Below, one piece after another: positions 8,864 through 17,447 of a stretch of 42,691 bases of DNA. The notes beneath the pieces are model-generated. The model was not told the origin of the DNA. It saw only the letters and a list, made by a program, of their open reading frames with translations, and made no database searches. Both the position numbers and the translations under genes were made by a program. The DNA comes from Terriglobales bacterium (GTDB taxonomy: Bacteria; Acidobacteriota; Terriglobia; Bryobacterales; Bryobacteraceae), in contig JAJFUV010000077.1 in NCBI GenBank assembly GCA_021372245.1, positions 1 through 42,691 on the forward strand, given 5' to 3'. Positions within the stretch are counted from its first letter, which is position 1. Each line of letters opens with the position of its first letter.

Positions 8864-10090
8864 CTAGGAACCGGTGCGGAAGTGGAGCGCGGCGCAGCTT
8901 ACCATGCTTTCCCCGTCGATGTTCCACTGTTGGTAAGCCGCCACGGCGGCCCGGGCCCGCGGCACCGCTTTCAGGAACAGGTACAGCGAACTCGCTCCGC
9001 ACCACTTGAGATCATCGCGCGGCGCCGAGAGATCACGCCAGAACGCGGCGGCATCGCCTGCGCAGACGCGGTCCAGGCGGGCATGGTCCCTGGCTTCCAC
9101 CTGCCTCGCCGGCTCTTCCGTCGCCTGGATGGCGAATTCGTCGCCGTAGCGGGGCCCCATGTGAGCCAGATCGATGCCCAGCACCCAGAAAAGGCGTTCC
9201 GCCTCGCGCTCGGCCAACCCGCCCATCGCTTCCAACACCCGTTGCACCTCGGGGGCATCCTCGGGCATCCCGTCCTCGATCAGTCCGTGGGAAAAGGGGC
9301 CCACCAGGATCGGGAGGATGCGGACGCCGGCTCCGAACAGGTGTTGGAGAAAGAGAACCTGGAACTCGATGGAATGCTCCGTGCTGTGGCAATAGTCTTC
9401 CAGTTCCACCCCTGAGCCGCAATCCGCCGCCAGACGCTCGACCAATCCGGATTCGGTCGCCGCAGTTCCCAAGGGCGTGACGAAGGGTTTCCGCGTAAGT
9501 CCTAGCCTGTCGGGCGCGCCCGCATGGGAGGTTCCCAGGATGACGAAAATTTTATCGCGATATTCCGGTGAAAGCGCGCTGTATGCGGCGCGGTAACACT
9601 CCGAGGCGCCGTCGAAGCTCGCATGCGGTGCCGCTATGCCGGTGAGCGGCTGCGCTTGCCCGCCCCGCGGAGAGGCTCCATCGAGATATGCGTCCAGCAT
9701 CTGACGGAGTTCGCCCGCGTCTTCCGGGTAGGACTCGCCAGCGTGGGCTGGTTCACGGACCGATGCCTCGGCAAACTCCCGGCGGCACTTGCTGCGTGCC
9801 GCTTCGTAGGTCTCGTCCTCCAGAAACGCGGCGTCGGCCAAGGCCCGCGCCAGGCTCTCCCCCGCCTCGCCCGCCCGGACATCGCCGGTCAGACGCACCA
9901 GGAACTGGTGCAGATCGAGGTCGCTGGATTGGGCGTCGAACAGCCGCAGGCACTCCACCAGAACCGGTGGAATGATGAGCGTGGTCGTCGAGTAGCGGTA
10001 CGGATCGCGGATCAGCAGACCCGGCCGATCCGGAACCGGCGATGGCAGAAATTCCAAATCCATCCGCAGCCGGGGCAATATCCGCGCCAT
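8864..10090 (-). CDS. amrB: AmmeMemoRadiSam system protein B (Memo-like)
   Basis: The 408-aa protein contains a Memo domain (about residues 115-408): EPAHAGESYPED, GIAAPHASFDGASECYRAAYSAL, a FVILGTSHAG core, the HSTEHSIEFQVLFLQHLFG segment and a late GIDLAHMGPRYGDEF with His/Asp residues. The fold is related to non-heme-iron dioxygenases. Preceding it is an extra N-terminal region of roughly 110 residues (DRPGLLIRDPYRYSTTTLII onward) with a beta-then-helical look similar to RiPP-recognition/PqqD-like domains; that resemblance is inference. Proteins with this architecture are annotated as component B of the three-gene AmmeMemoRadiSam set, but neither the radical-SAM nor the AMMECR1 component is within the window. 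Confidence 0.87.
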   Translation of the reverse strand: MARILPRLRMDLEFLPSPVPDRPGLLIRDPYRYSTTTLIIPPVLVECLRLFDAQSSDLDLHQFLVRLTGDVRAGEAGESLARALADAAFLEDETYEAARSKCRREFAEASVREPAHAGESYPEDAGELRQMLDAYLDGASPRGGQAQPLTGIAAPHASFDGASECYRAAYSALSPEYRDKIFVILGTSHAGAPDRLGLTRKPFVTPLGTAATESGLVERLAADCGSGVELEDYCHSTEHSIEFQVLFLQHLFGAGVRILPILVGPFSHGLIEDGMPEDAPEVQRVLEAMGGLAEREAERLFWVLGIDLAHMGPRYGDEFAIQATEEPARQVEARDHARLDRVCAGDAAAFWRDLSAPRDDLKWCGASSLYLFLKAVPRARAAVAAYQQWNIDGESMVSCAALHFRTGS

Positions 10091-10151
10091 ATCTTCATCA
10101 TAGCTGCGGCGGAGTTTCCATTTATTGCCGCGCGCGGTTAGGATAGGCTCT

Positions 10152-12503
10152 ATGATCTCTCGCCTTGCTCAGATGACAGCCCTCGCGGCGTCTCTCGTGT
10201 TCTTCCGTATGGCAGCGCCGGCACAGACCTTCAACGGCTCCGCTGCACTCGACGAAGTTATCGAGCAGGGCATCAAGGACAACCAGATCCCCGGTGCCGT
10301 ATTACTGGTGGCACACAAGGGGCAGATCCTGCACCGGAAAGCCTACGGTGCGCGCGCACTCGTGCCGGCCCAGGAGGAGATGACGCTGGACACCATCTTC
10401 GACGCCGCCTCGCTCACCAAAGTGGTGGCCACAACAAGCGCCATCCTCAAACTGGTAGAGAACGGTAAAGTCCGGCTGAACGACCGCGTGACGACCTACC
10501 TGCCCGAATTCCAGGACGGTAAAAGCGAAATCACGATCCGATTGCTGATGACCCACTTCTCCGGCCTGCGGCCGGATCTCGACCTCCTCCCCGCCTGGAG
10601 CGGCTATGAGACCGGCATCCGGAAAGCGCTGGTAGACATACCGGTGGCGCAGCCGGGAGAACGCTTCATCTATAGCGACATCAATTTCATCCTCCTCGGG
10701 GAAATTGTGCGTAAAGTGAGCGGCCGGCCGCTTGACGAATTTGTCCGCGATGAGGTCTTCGCGCCACTGGGGATGAACGAAACGATGTTCCGTCCGCCGG
10801 CCGAACTCCGCCCACGCATCGCGCCGACCGAGTGGCTCAAGGGCGACGAAGCGCCGCTGCGCGGCGTCGTGCACGACGAGACCACGCGGTACATGGGAGG
10901 AGTGGCCGGCCACGCGGGCCTGTTCACCACGGCTGACGACCTGCTGAAATTCGCCGAAATGATGCTGGGAATGGGCGAGCGCAAGGGAGTGCGGATTTTC
11001 AGCCCCCTGGGGGTCCGCAAGTTCACCTCGCCCGCCTCGCCCGCCGACCAGCCCATCCTGCGCGGCCTGGGCTGGGACGTCGATTCGCCCTTTTCGGGCA
11101 ACCGCGGCGACCTGTTTCCGATCGGCTCCTACGGCCACACCGGATTCACGGGAACATCGTTGTGGATAGACCCGGCGACTCAAACGGTCGTGATCCTGCT
11201 CAGCAACGGGGTACACCCCACCCGGCGGCCAGCCACCACCCCGCTGCGAGGCAGGATTGCCACCGTCACTGCCGTTGCCCTGGGTATCGACGCGCCTGGT
11301 GTGGCAATCACGGGTTACAACGAAACCCTGGCGGGGGCGGGGGTTCATCGCGCCGTGGCCCGCATGGCCGAAGTGCTCACCGGCCTGGATGTTCTGGCTG
11401 CCCAGGAATTCGCGCCGCTGGCGGGCAAGCGCGTGGGCCTGATCACCAACCAGACCGGCCTGGCGCGCGATGGGCGGCGAAATCTGGATCTCATGCTTGC
11501 CGCCTGCGTGAAAGTGACCGCCCTGTTCTCCCCTGAACACGGTATCGCCGGTAAGCTCGATCAGGCGCGCATCGCCAGCACCAAGGATGCAAAGACAAAA
11601 ATTCCCGTTTACAGCCTTTATTCGGGGAAGAACCGGCGGCCTACGTCCCAAATGTTGAAGAATGTCGACGTTCTGGTTTTCGACATTCAGGATGTTGGCG
11701 CGCGCTTCTATACCTACATTTCCACCATGGTCTATGCGATGGAAGAGGCTTCGAAGCGCGGAATCCCATTCATCGTTCTCGATCGCCCGAACCCCATTAC
11801 GGGAGTCCACGCCGAGGGGCCTATGCTCGAAGCCGGTCTGGAATCCTTCGTCGGCTGCTTCCCCATGCCACTGCGGCACGGCATGACGGTGGGCGAACTG
11901 GCACGTATGTACTCAGGGGAGAAGAACCTGAAGCTGGACCTGGAGATAGTGGCCATGAAAGGCTGGCAGCGCGGCGATTGGCTGGATTCAACCGGCGTGA
12001 CGTGGGTGGACCCCAGCCCTAACCTTCGCAGCCTGAACGCCGCCCTGCTCTATCCGGGCGTGGCGATGCTGGAGTATTCCAGGAATTACTCGGTGGGACG
12101 AGGGACCGACGCCCCCTTTGAGCAGGTGGGAGCCGATTGGATCAAGGGTCCGGAACTGGCTGCCTATCTCAACCGCAGGCTGGTGCCGGGCGTGCGCGCG
12201 TATCCGACGCGCTTTACGCCTACCAGTTCGAACTTTGCCGGCAAGGAAATAGGTGGAATCCGGCTGGTGATCACCAACCGCGAATCGTTCAACAGCACCC
12301 GCTTCGGCCTGGAACTCGCCGCTGCCTTGGAGAAGCTTTACCCAGGTAAGATCCGGCTCGGGGCCAACGAGAGGCTGATTGCAAACCGGAAGACCATCAA
12401 GCAGTTGGAGGGTGGACGCGACCCACGACTCATCGCGCTCGAACAGGATGAGGAAATAAAGACCTTTCTCGCTCAACGCGAGAAGTACCTTCTCTACCGG
12501 TGA
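10152..12503 (+). CDS. serine hydrolase (beta-lactamase family) fused to DUF1343/NamZ exo-muramidase domain
   Basis: The 783-aa protein (ATG at 10152) has a signal peptide, then a class C beta-lactamase-like hydrolase (about 28-375) with S87-L-T-K90, Y174-S-D176 and H329-T-G331 in the right order. A DUF1343 domain (about 408-783) follows with RVGLITNQTG, ALFSPEHGIAG, VFDIQDVGARFYTYISTM, LDRPNPITG and PMPLRHGMTVGELA. DUF1343 includes Bacillus NamZ, an exo-beta-N-acetylmuramidase; in Bacillus it is encoded beside AmiE, a beta-lactamase-fold amidase. The fusion therefore joins two activities for recycling peptidoglycan fragments, probably in the periplasm. Domain identities are firm; exact substrates are inferred. 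Confidence 0.92.
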   Translation: MISRLAQMTALAASLVFFRMAAPAQTFNGSAALDEVIEQGIKDNQIPGAVLLVAHKGQILHRKAYGARALVPAQEEMTLDTIFDAASLTKVVATTSAILKLVENGKVRLNDRVTTYLPEFQDGKSEITIRLLMTHFSGLRPDLDLLPAWSGYETGIRKALVDIPVAQPGERFIYSDINFILLGEIVRKVSGRPLDEFVRDEVFAPLGMNETMFRPPAELRPRIAPTEWLKGDEAPLRGVVHDETTRYMGGVAGHAGLFTTADDLLKFAEMMLGMGERKGVRIFSPLGVRKFTSPASPADQPILRGLGWDVDSPFSGNRGDLFPIGSYGHTGFTGTSLWIDPATQTVVILLSNGVHPTRRPATTPLRGRIATVTAVALGIDAPGVAITGYNETLAGAGVHRAVARMAEVLTGLDVLAAQEFAPLAGKRVGLITNQTGLARDGRRNLDLMLAACVKVTALFSPEHGIAGKLDQARIASTKDAKTKIPVYSLYSGKNRRPTSQMLKNVDVLVFDIQDVGARFYTYISTMVYAMEEASKRGIPFIVLDRPNPITGVHAEGPMLEAGLESFVGCFPMPLRHGMTVGELARMYSGEKNLKLDLEIVAMKGWQRGDWLDSTGVTWVDPSPNLRSLNAALLYPGVAMLEYSRNYSVGRGTDAPFEQVGADWIKGPELAAYLNRRLVPGVRAYPTRFTPTSSNFAGKEIGGIRLVITNRESFNSTRFGLELAAALEKLYPGKIRLGANERLIANRKTIKQLEGGRDPRLIALEQDEEIKTFLAQREKYLLYR

Positions 12504-12505
12504 GA

Positions 12506-12531
12506 CCGGGGGCGAACCGACTCGCCCCCGG
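12506..12531 (+). terminator. perfect 10-bp hairpin between convergent genes
   Basis: CCGGGGGCGA at 12506-12515 pairs perfectly with TCGCCCCCGG at 12522-12531 around a 6-nt loop. It begins 3 bp after the stop of the hydrolase-NamZ fusion and ends 8 bp before the stop of the convergent small gene. There is no U-tract, so classical intrinsic termination is not assured; it may block read-through in both directions or protect 3' ends. Confidence 0.55.
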
Positions 12532-12539
12532 ATCCAAAT

Positions 12540-12746
12540 CTACGCGGCTGCTGTTTTGGCTGCTGGCGCTTTTCCCTTCACTGCAGGCGCCGGCGGGCGG
12601 TTCTTTTTCCGGATCTCGGCCAGCCAGGCGGGAGGACGTCCCCGGCGCCGGCCGCGACCTTGCACCAAATGTTCCAGAGTCAGGATAGCTTCGTCGATTT
12701 GCTCCCGCTCCTGCCTCAATTCCTCGAGAATCTTTGTAATATCCAT
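12540..12746 (-). CDS. small basic protein, 68 aa, unknown function
   Basis: The protein has a charged helical N-terminal half with heptad-like hydrophobics (MDITKILEELRQEREQIDEA, then ILTLEHL) followed by an Arg/Gly stretch (GRGRRRGRPPAWLAEIRKKN) and a Lys/Ala/Pro tail. The GRRRGRPPAWL part resembles an AT-hook-like GRP core, suggesting nucleic-acid binding; this is inference. The plus-strand reading of the same bases is less protein-like. The gene is convergent with the hydrolase-NamZ fusion. A 228-bp region without genes lies upstream and carries two GTTC-N8-GAAC elements. Confidence 0.65.
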   Translation of the reverse strand: MDITKILEELRQEREQIDEAILTLEHLVQGRGRRRGRPPAWLAEIRKKNRPPAPAVKGKAPAAKTAAA

Positions 12747-12783
12747 GCAAGCTCCAAGAGAGTTTCGCTGCCGGAAGCCGCCC

Positions 12784-12886
12784 GTTCCAGTTTCAGAACA
12801 CTCTTGCGGCCCTCATCAGCTTTCCTACTTGTTGTTTTACTCTAAGTTGGAACGGTTTTCAAGAGCCTTGTTCCGTTTTCAGAACA
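12784..12886. promoter_or_regulatory. two GTTC-N8-GAAC inverted repeats upstream of the small basic protein
   Basis: Copies lie at 12784-12800 and 12870-12886. They match at 15 of 17 positions (GTTCCAGTTTCAGAACA versus GTTCCGTTTTCAGAACA), and each contains the inverted half-sites GTTC and GAAC separated by 8 bp. They sit 38 and 124 bp upstream of the start of the minus-strand gene at 12746, in an A/T-richer non-coding stretch (12747-12974) that otherwise holds only short weak hairpins. This is the layout expected of a dimeric repressor operator, but the regulator is unknown. Confidence 0.35.
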
Positions 12887-12974
12887 AAAAAGTGAAATTT
12901 TTTCATTCCGAGGAGCAATCCGGAACGCTTCCCGCCCGTAGGCGGCAATGTGGCCCGGGGTAGGCCGGCTTCCA

Positions 12975-14357
12975 TCAGGCCATTTTGCGGTGTTTCCAGC
13001 GCAAATAGAACGGGATTCCAGCCACAATGAGCGCCAGGCCGAGAAGCGACTCGCGGGGGGACTTGACCAATGTCGACAAGACTAAGCCCGCCGCCATGAG
13101 GACGAACAGGGCCGGCAGCACCGGATAACCGGGCGTGCGGTAGGGACGAGGCATTTCGGGTCTCTTGTGACGCAGGACGATCACCGAGGCCGCGGTCATG
13201 CCGTACAGTATCCAATTGGCGAAAATCACGTAGGTGAACAACTGCTCATAACGCCCGCTCAAGACCAGGAAAGCGCTCCAACCGCTCATCAGAAGGATCG
13301 AAACGGAGGGGGAATGATACGCGGGATGGACCTTGCCGGCCGCCTTGAAGAACAGTCCGTCGCGGGCCATCGCGTAAGGCACCCGTGCGCCGGAGAGGAT
13401 CGAGCCGTTCAGAGCCGCGAAAATTGAGATCATGGCGGCGACGCTCACGGCCGCCGCGCCGGGCGCACCCAGAATGCGCGCCATCATCGCGGCGGCGACC
13501 CGGTTGGTGCCGGCCACCTCGCCCGGCGAAAGAACGCGGAAATAGGCCAGGTTTGTGGCCAGATAAAGCACGACGACGATCACCGTCCCCACGATAAGGC
13601 TGGGCGGCAGGTTCCGCTGGGGATCGCGCACCTCGCCGGAGACCATGGTCAGGTTGTTCCACCCGTCATAGGCCCACAAAGCGGCCACCAGGGCGGCGAA
13701 GAAGCCGGCCCATCCTCCCGTAGCCGCCACCGCGCCGCTGGCCGCCGCATGCGGAGGAAGGGGTGCCAACAGACCCACTCCGATGGTGCCCACGATCAGC
13801 GTTACTTTCACGATTGTGACGGTAATCTGGAGTCCCGAACCGACCTTCAATCCGAAGTAATTGACCACTCCCAGCGACAGGATCACCACGATTGCCAGCA
13901 ATTGGCCATAGCGGACTTCCAGCGGTCCGCCTTCCGGCCCGATAGGCAGAGGAATCGCGCACAAGACTCCTTCGAGCGATGGCCGGAAATTGGCCAGATA
14001 ATAGAAAAACGCCGTGGCAAGGGTGGCAACGGAGCCGCTTTTGGCCACCCACATCTGCGTCCAACCGTAAACAAAGCCCCAAAACGGGCCGTAAGCCTCC
14101 CGGAGATAGACATACTCTCCGCCAGCCTCGGGCATGGCAGTCGAGAGTTCGGCATAGGCGAGGGCTCCGGCAAGCGCGAGCAGGCCGCCGGTGATCCACA
14201 CGGCGAAGACCATGCCGGGCGTCCCGACCTGCTTGATCATGGCGGTAGGCACCAGAAAGATGCCACTGCCGATAATGGTGCCCACTACGATGGACGAGGC
14301 GCCCCACAACCCTAGTTCGCGCCGTAGGCCCGCGCTCGGCTCGCGCAACTCACTCAC
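12975..14357 (-). CDS. APC family amino acid permease
   Basis: The 460-aa integral membrane protein shows the amino acid-polyamine-organocation fold with about 12 hydrophobic segments. The TM1 signature is GASSIVVGTIIGSGIFLVP, followed by ALAYAELSTAMPEAGGEYVY in TM2-TM3 and WAYDGWNNLTMVSGEVRDPQ in TM6-7. It would import amino acids by proton or sodium coupling or exchange at the inner membrane. The GTG start (14355-14357) follows GGAGAAGG and lies within the last 8 bp of the upstream symporter gene, so the two transporters are translationally linked. Substrate cannot be assigned from sequence. Confidence 0.93.
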   Translation of the reverse strand: MSELREPSAGLRRELGLWGASSIVVGTIIGSGIFLVPTAMIKQVGTPGMVFAVWITGGLLALAGALAYAELSTAMPEAGGEYVYLREAYGPFWGFVYGWTQMWVAKSGSVATLATAFFYYLANFRPSLEGVLCAIPLPIGPEGGPLEVRYGQLLAIVVILSLGVVNYFGLKVGSGLQITVTIVKVTLIVGTIGVGLLAPLPPHAAASGAVAATGGWAGFFAALVAALWAYDGWNNLTMVSGEVRDPQRNLPPSLIVGTVIVVVLYLATNLAYFRVLSPGEVAGTNRVAAAMMARILGAPGAAAVSVAAMISIFAALNGSILSGARVPYAMARDGLFFKAAGKVHPAYHSPSVSILLMSGWSAFLVLSGRYEQLFTYVIFANWILYGMTAASVIVLRHKRPEMPRPYRTPGYPVLPALFVLMAAGLVLSTLVKSPRESLLGLALIVAGIPFYLRWKHRKMA

Positions 14358-15804
14358 TGCGCCTTCTCCAGACGAAGCTCGCGCCGAGACCCGTGCACCA
14401 CGTGACCAGCGTCCCGATCAGCACGTACCAGGTCCAGGCGATGGAGGTTCCCAGCTTCACGTAAAGCATGACGAACAGTCCCGCCACCATGCCGGTCATG
14501 GCCGCCACCTCACCCACGCGCCGGGTGAGCAGACCCAACAGGAACACTCCGAGCAAAGAGCCGTAGAGGACGCTGGAGATGGAGAGGCCGGCCTCCAACA
14601 CCGAGCCCCAGCGCCGGGCCAGCAGTCCGATGCAGAACAGCACCACACCCCAGCCGACGGTCGTCCAACGCGCCCATTTCAGGAACTGGGATTCGGTCCG
14701 CTGCAACCCGCGCGCCGTCATGATCGGGCGCAGGAAGTCCATGATTGTGGTGGAAGCCAGCGAATTGAGCGCCGCGCTCAGGTTCGACATGGCGGCCGCC
14801 AGGATGGCCGCGATCACCAACCCGGCTACTCCCGGGGGCAGGTAGTGCCAGATGAATTCCGGATAGATGCGGTCGGGCGGCTGCGGCGCGGCAAGCCCGC
14901 TGAGCCCGTAATGGACGTAAAGCATCACCCCGATCACCAGGAACAGCGTGAATTGGAAGAAAATCACCACCCAGCTGGCCAGCAGCGCCGCGCGGCTCTC
15001 GGCTTGGTTACGCGCGGCGAGCAGCCGCTGCACCATGAGCTGCTCGGTGCCGTGGCTCGCCGTGGTGAGGAAGCAGCCGCCCAGCACTCCGGCCCAGAAC
15101 GAATAGGTGCGCGAGAAGAATTCGGCGGTCATTTCGAAGTGGAAATCGAACACCTGAAACTTGCCGGCTTCCGAGGCAATGCCCGCCACCGTGCTCCATC
15201 CGCCGGGAATTGTCGCCAGAATCGCGAAGCAGCTCACAATGGCGCCCGCGATATACAGGAACATCTGCACGACGTCGGTCCAGATTACGGCCGTCATTCC
15301 GCCTTCAAACGTGTAGAAGAGCGTCAGGCAGACAATCAGGGCGATGGAAGCGGTTTCGCCAGTGCCCAGAATGATGGAAATGACGATGGAAATGGCGAAG
15401 ACACGCACGCCCTCGGCCAGCGCCCGCAACAGCAGAAAAGTCCCGGCGGTGAGTTTGCGGATCCGGTCGCCGAAGCGGATCCGCATTAGCTCGTAGGCGG
15501 TATACATCTCGCCGCGGAAGTAGTGCGGCAGGAAAAGCCACGAAACAACCAGACGTCCCAACAAATAGCCGAATACGACCTGAAGGAATCCGAAATTACC
15601 GTTAAAAGCCAGGGCCGGCGTGCCGATGACGGTGAGCGTGCTGGTTTCCGCCGAAACAATCGAGAACGCAATAGCCCACCAGGGCGCGCTTCGTCCCCCG
15701 AGGAAGAAGTCGCGCAGATTATGCTGCGAGCGGCCGAATCGGGCACCGAACCAGGTGATTCCCGCCAAGTACAGGACGACGACCGCCAAGTCCACAAATC
15801 GCAT
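14350..15804 (-). CDS. sodium:solute symporter family protein
   Basis: This is an SSS-family sodium-coupled transporter with about 13 hydrophobic segments. Typical features are the N-terminal FGARFGRSQHNLRDFFLGGRS (the RSxxDFFLGGR-like motif after TM1), the TLTVIGTPALAFNGNFGF unwound region and GCFLTTASHGTEQLMVQRLLAA, matching the conserved sodium-site region. I chose the ATG at 15804 (484 aa); an in-frame GTG at 15825 would add 7 residues. It overlaps the downstream amino acid permease by 8 bp. Candidate substrates include sugars, sialic acids or carboxylates; in this genome context a sugar is plausible but unproven. Confidence 0.93.
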   Translation of the reverse strand: MRFVDLAVVVLYLAGITWFGARFGRSQHNLRDFFLGGRSAPWWAIAFSIVSAETSTLTVIGTPALAFNGNFGFLQVVFGYLLGRLVVSWLFLPHYFRGEMYTAYELMRIRFGDRIRKLTAGTFLLLRALAEGVRVFAISIVISIILGTGETASIALIVCLTLFYTFEGGMTAVIWTDVVQMFLYIAGAIVSCFAILATIPGGWSTVAGIASEAGKFQVFDFHFEMTAEFFSRTYSFWAGVLGGCFLTTASHGTEQLMVQRLLAARNQAESRAALLASWVVIFFQFTLFLVIGVMLYVHYGLSGLAAPQPPDRIYPEFIWHYLPPGVAGLVIAAILAAAMSNLSAALNSLASTTIMDFLRPIMTARGLQRTESQFLKWARWTTVGWGVVLFCIGLLARRWGSVLEAGLSISSVLYGSLLGVFLLGLLTRRVGEVAAMTGMVAGLFVMLYVKLGTSIAWTWYVLIGTLVTWCTGLGASFVWRRRSE

Positions 15805-15919
15805 AGGAAAAGGGGATTCTAGCACATGCGGCAGGGTGCGAATCCGTCATGGCCGGCGGGAACTCACCCCTCGCCGCCGGCGTCTAAAAGGCCAGTAGAG
15901 GAGGAACATGCAAAGGCGC

Positions 15920-15949
15920 TTGCACCGCTTGCTTTGATTCAGATATACT
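15920..15949 (+). promoter_or_regulatory. possible sigma70-like promoter for the TPR-like gene
   Basis: TTGCAC at 15920-15925 and TATACT at 15944-15949 are separated by 18 bp, about 120 bp ahead of the GTG start at 16069. The -10 matches the consensus at five of six bases, the -35 only at three. The rest of the gap 15805-16068 shows no other gene or repeat. Confidence 0.25.
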
Positions 15950-16068
15950 CCGCAATTGCACACCGGGTGAGGACAGGCGGTGGAACGAGGCTACTTGCCG
16001 AAGTTGCGGCGGCCCGGATTCACCTTGTTTAGGCGTGGCAAGAAAACGCACAGATCAGGAGGCACAGA

Positions 16069-17355
16069 GTGCTGGTTCGAACTTGGAAGATTGTAGCAGC
16101 GAACGCATTGGTGGCGGTGCTTGGCATTGGCACTGCCTGGTGTCAGGCTCCTAAGAAGGAAGTAAAGGATCGGGCCGAGTACGACCTGTTCATGAGCGTC
16201 ACGAAGGAGACCAACGACGCCAAGCGACTGGAGTACTTGAACACCTGGAAAGAGAAGTACCCGGACTCGGCTTACAAGGCGGAACGCCTTCAGTACTACC
16301 TGAGCACATACAAGGGCCTGAATAACGGCGCGAAGATGTTGGAAACCGCCAAAGAGATGACGGCGATGGACCCCAAGAGCCTGATGGGGCTCTATTGGCA
16401 GACGGTGCTCACGGTGACTTTGGCGGACACGGCTCCAGATGCGTTGGCTGCCGGCGAAAAAGCGGCCAACAGTCTGATTGCCAACATGGACGCCAACAAG
16501 CCGGCGGGCGCCACCGAGGAAGCGTGGCAAAAGGAGAAGAAGACGCTCGAGAGCGTCGCCCATACCACGCTCGGCTGGGCGGCTATGCAGCGCAAGAACA
16601 GCGATGCGGCCGAAAAGAGCTTCGCGACGTCGTTGGAATACAACCCCAACAACGCTCAGGTGGCTTACTGGATGGGAGCGACGATCCTGGCGCAACGCAA
16701 GGGCGAACGCCAGGCCGAGGCTCTGTTCTACTTCGCGCGCGCGGCTGCCATGACCGGTCCGGGCGCACTGGCCGGCCCGGTGAAGCAGACCGCCGACCAG
16801 TATTTCACCAAGCTCTATACGACCTATCATGGCGACGCTTCGGGCATCGAAGACGTGAAGAAGTACGCGGCCGCCAATCCCAAGCCCGGCCCGGACTTCA
16901 AGCTGCTGAGCAAGCTGGAGATCCAGAACCAGAAGGACCAGGAGTTCGCCAAGCAGAATCCCCAGTTGGCTTTGTGGATGCGCGTGAAAACCGAACTGGC
17001 CGCCGCCAACGGTGAGCAGTACTTCGCTGAACACGTCAAAGACACGGCTCTTCCTCCGCTCAGGGGCCGGCTCGTTTCGCACAAGCCCGCCAAGTTCCCG
17101 AAGGAAATCGTGGTGGGGATCGAGAAAGCCGACGTTCCGGAAATTACGTTGAAACTCGAGAATCCGCCCAAGGGGGCCGTCAAGGCCGATCCGGGCACCG
17201 AGATCGAGTTTGAAGGCACGCCGGTGGCGTTCACTCGCGAACCATTCAACCTGACAGTCGAAGTCGAACCCGCCAAGCTGAAGGGCTGGCCCGCTCCGCC
17301 GCCTCCGGCCAAGAAAGCGGTGGGTGCGAAGAAGAGGGTCGTGAAAAAGAAATAG
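16069..17355 (+). CDS. exported TPR-like repeat protein
   Basis: The 428-aa protein begins at a GTG placed 6 nt after a perfect AGGAGG (16057-16062) and carries a signal peptide (MLVRTWKIVAANALVAVLGI). The body is helical with tetratricopeptide-like units, for example KRLEYLNTWKEKYPDSAYKA and TLGWAAMQRKNSDAAEKSFA. The C-terminal quarter becomes beta-like (EIVVGIEKADVPEITLKLEN) and ends in a Lys/Ala-rich tail (KKAVGAKKRVVKKK). It probably acts as a periplasmic or surface scaffold. No enzyme motif is visible. It is followed directly by two hairpins. Confidence 0.85.
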   Translation: MLVRTWKIVAANALVAVLGIGTAWCQAPKKEVKDRAEYDLFMSVTKETNDAKRLEYLNTWKEKYPDSAYKAERLQYYLSTYKGLNNGAKMLETAKEMTAMDPKSLMGLYWQTVLTVTLADTAPDALAAGEKAANSLIANMDANKPAGATEEAWQKEKKTLESVAHTTLGWAAMQRKNSDAAEKSFATSLEYNPNNAQVAYWMGATILAQRKGERQAEALFYFARAAAMTGPGALAGPVKQTADQYFTKLYTTYHGDASGIEDVKKYAAANPKPGPDFKLLSKLEIQNQKDQEFAKQNPQLALWMRVKTELAAANGEQYFAEHVKDTALPPLRGRLVSHKPAKFPKEIVVGIEKADVPEITLKLENPPKGAVKADPGTEIEFEGTPVAFTREPFNLTVEVEPAKLKGWPAPPPPAKKAVGAKKRVVKKK

Positions 17356-17423
17356 CCGCCTGGGGCGGCTTGCCACGCTCAAAGCCCGCTACAGGGATGA
17401 ATCAAACGTCCCGGCGGGCTTTT
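17355..17423 (+). terminator. double hairpin with T-tract after the TPR-like gene
   Basis: GCCGCC (17355-17360) pairs with GGCGGC (17364-17369) around a 3-nt loop. Then AAAGCCCGC (17381-17389) pairs with GCGGGCTTT (17414-17422), and the T-run continues to 17423. The second stem is preceded by A residues and followed by T residues, so it can work for the plus-strand gene and also for the convergent minus-strand nuclease gene. Confidence 0.65.
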
Positions 17424-17447
17424 CTGTTTTCAGAGGGTGCGCACTGC

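Noticed and set aside
10302..11879. 525-codon minus-strand open frame
   Set aside because: It is antisense to the serine hydrolase-NamZ fusion, whose motifs are intact; the residue pattern is that of a high-G+C shadow.
14191..15489. 432-codon plus-strand open frame
   Set aside because: It is antisense to the permease and symporter genes and reads as a hydrophilic Gln/His/Arg-rich shadow of membrane-helix codons.
15991..17382. 463-codon minus-strand open frame
   Set aside because: It is opposite the exported TPR-like gene, which has a perfect Shine-Dalgarno and signal peptide; no domain in the antisense reading.
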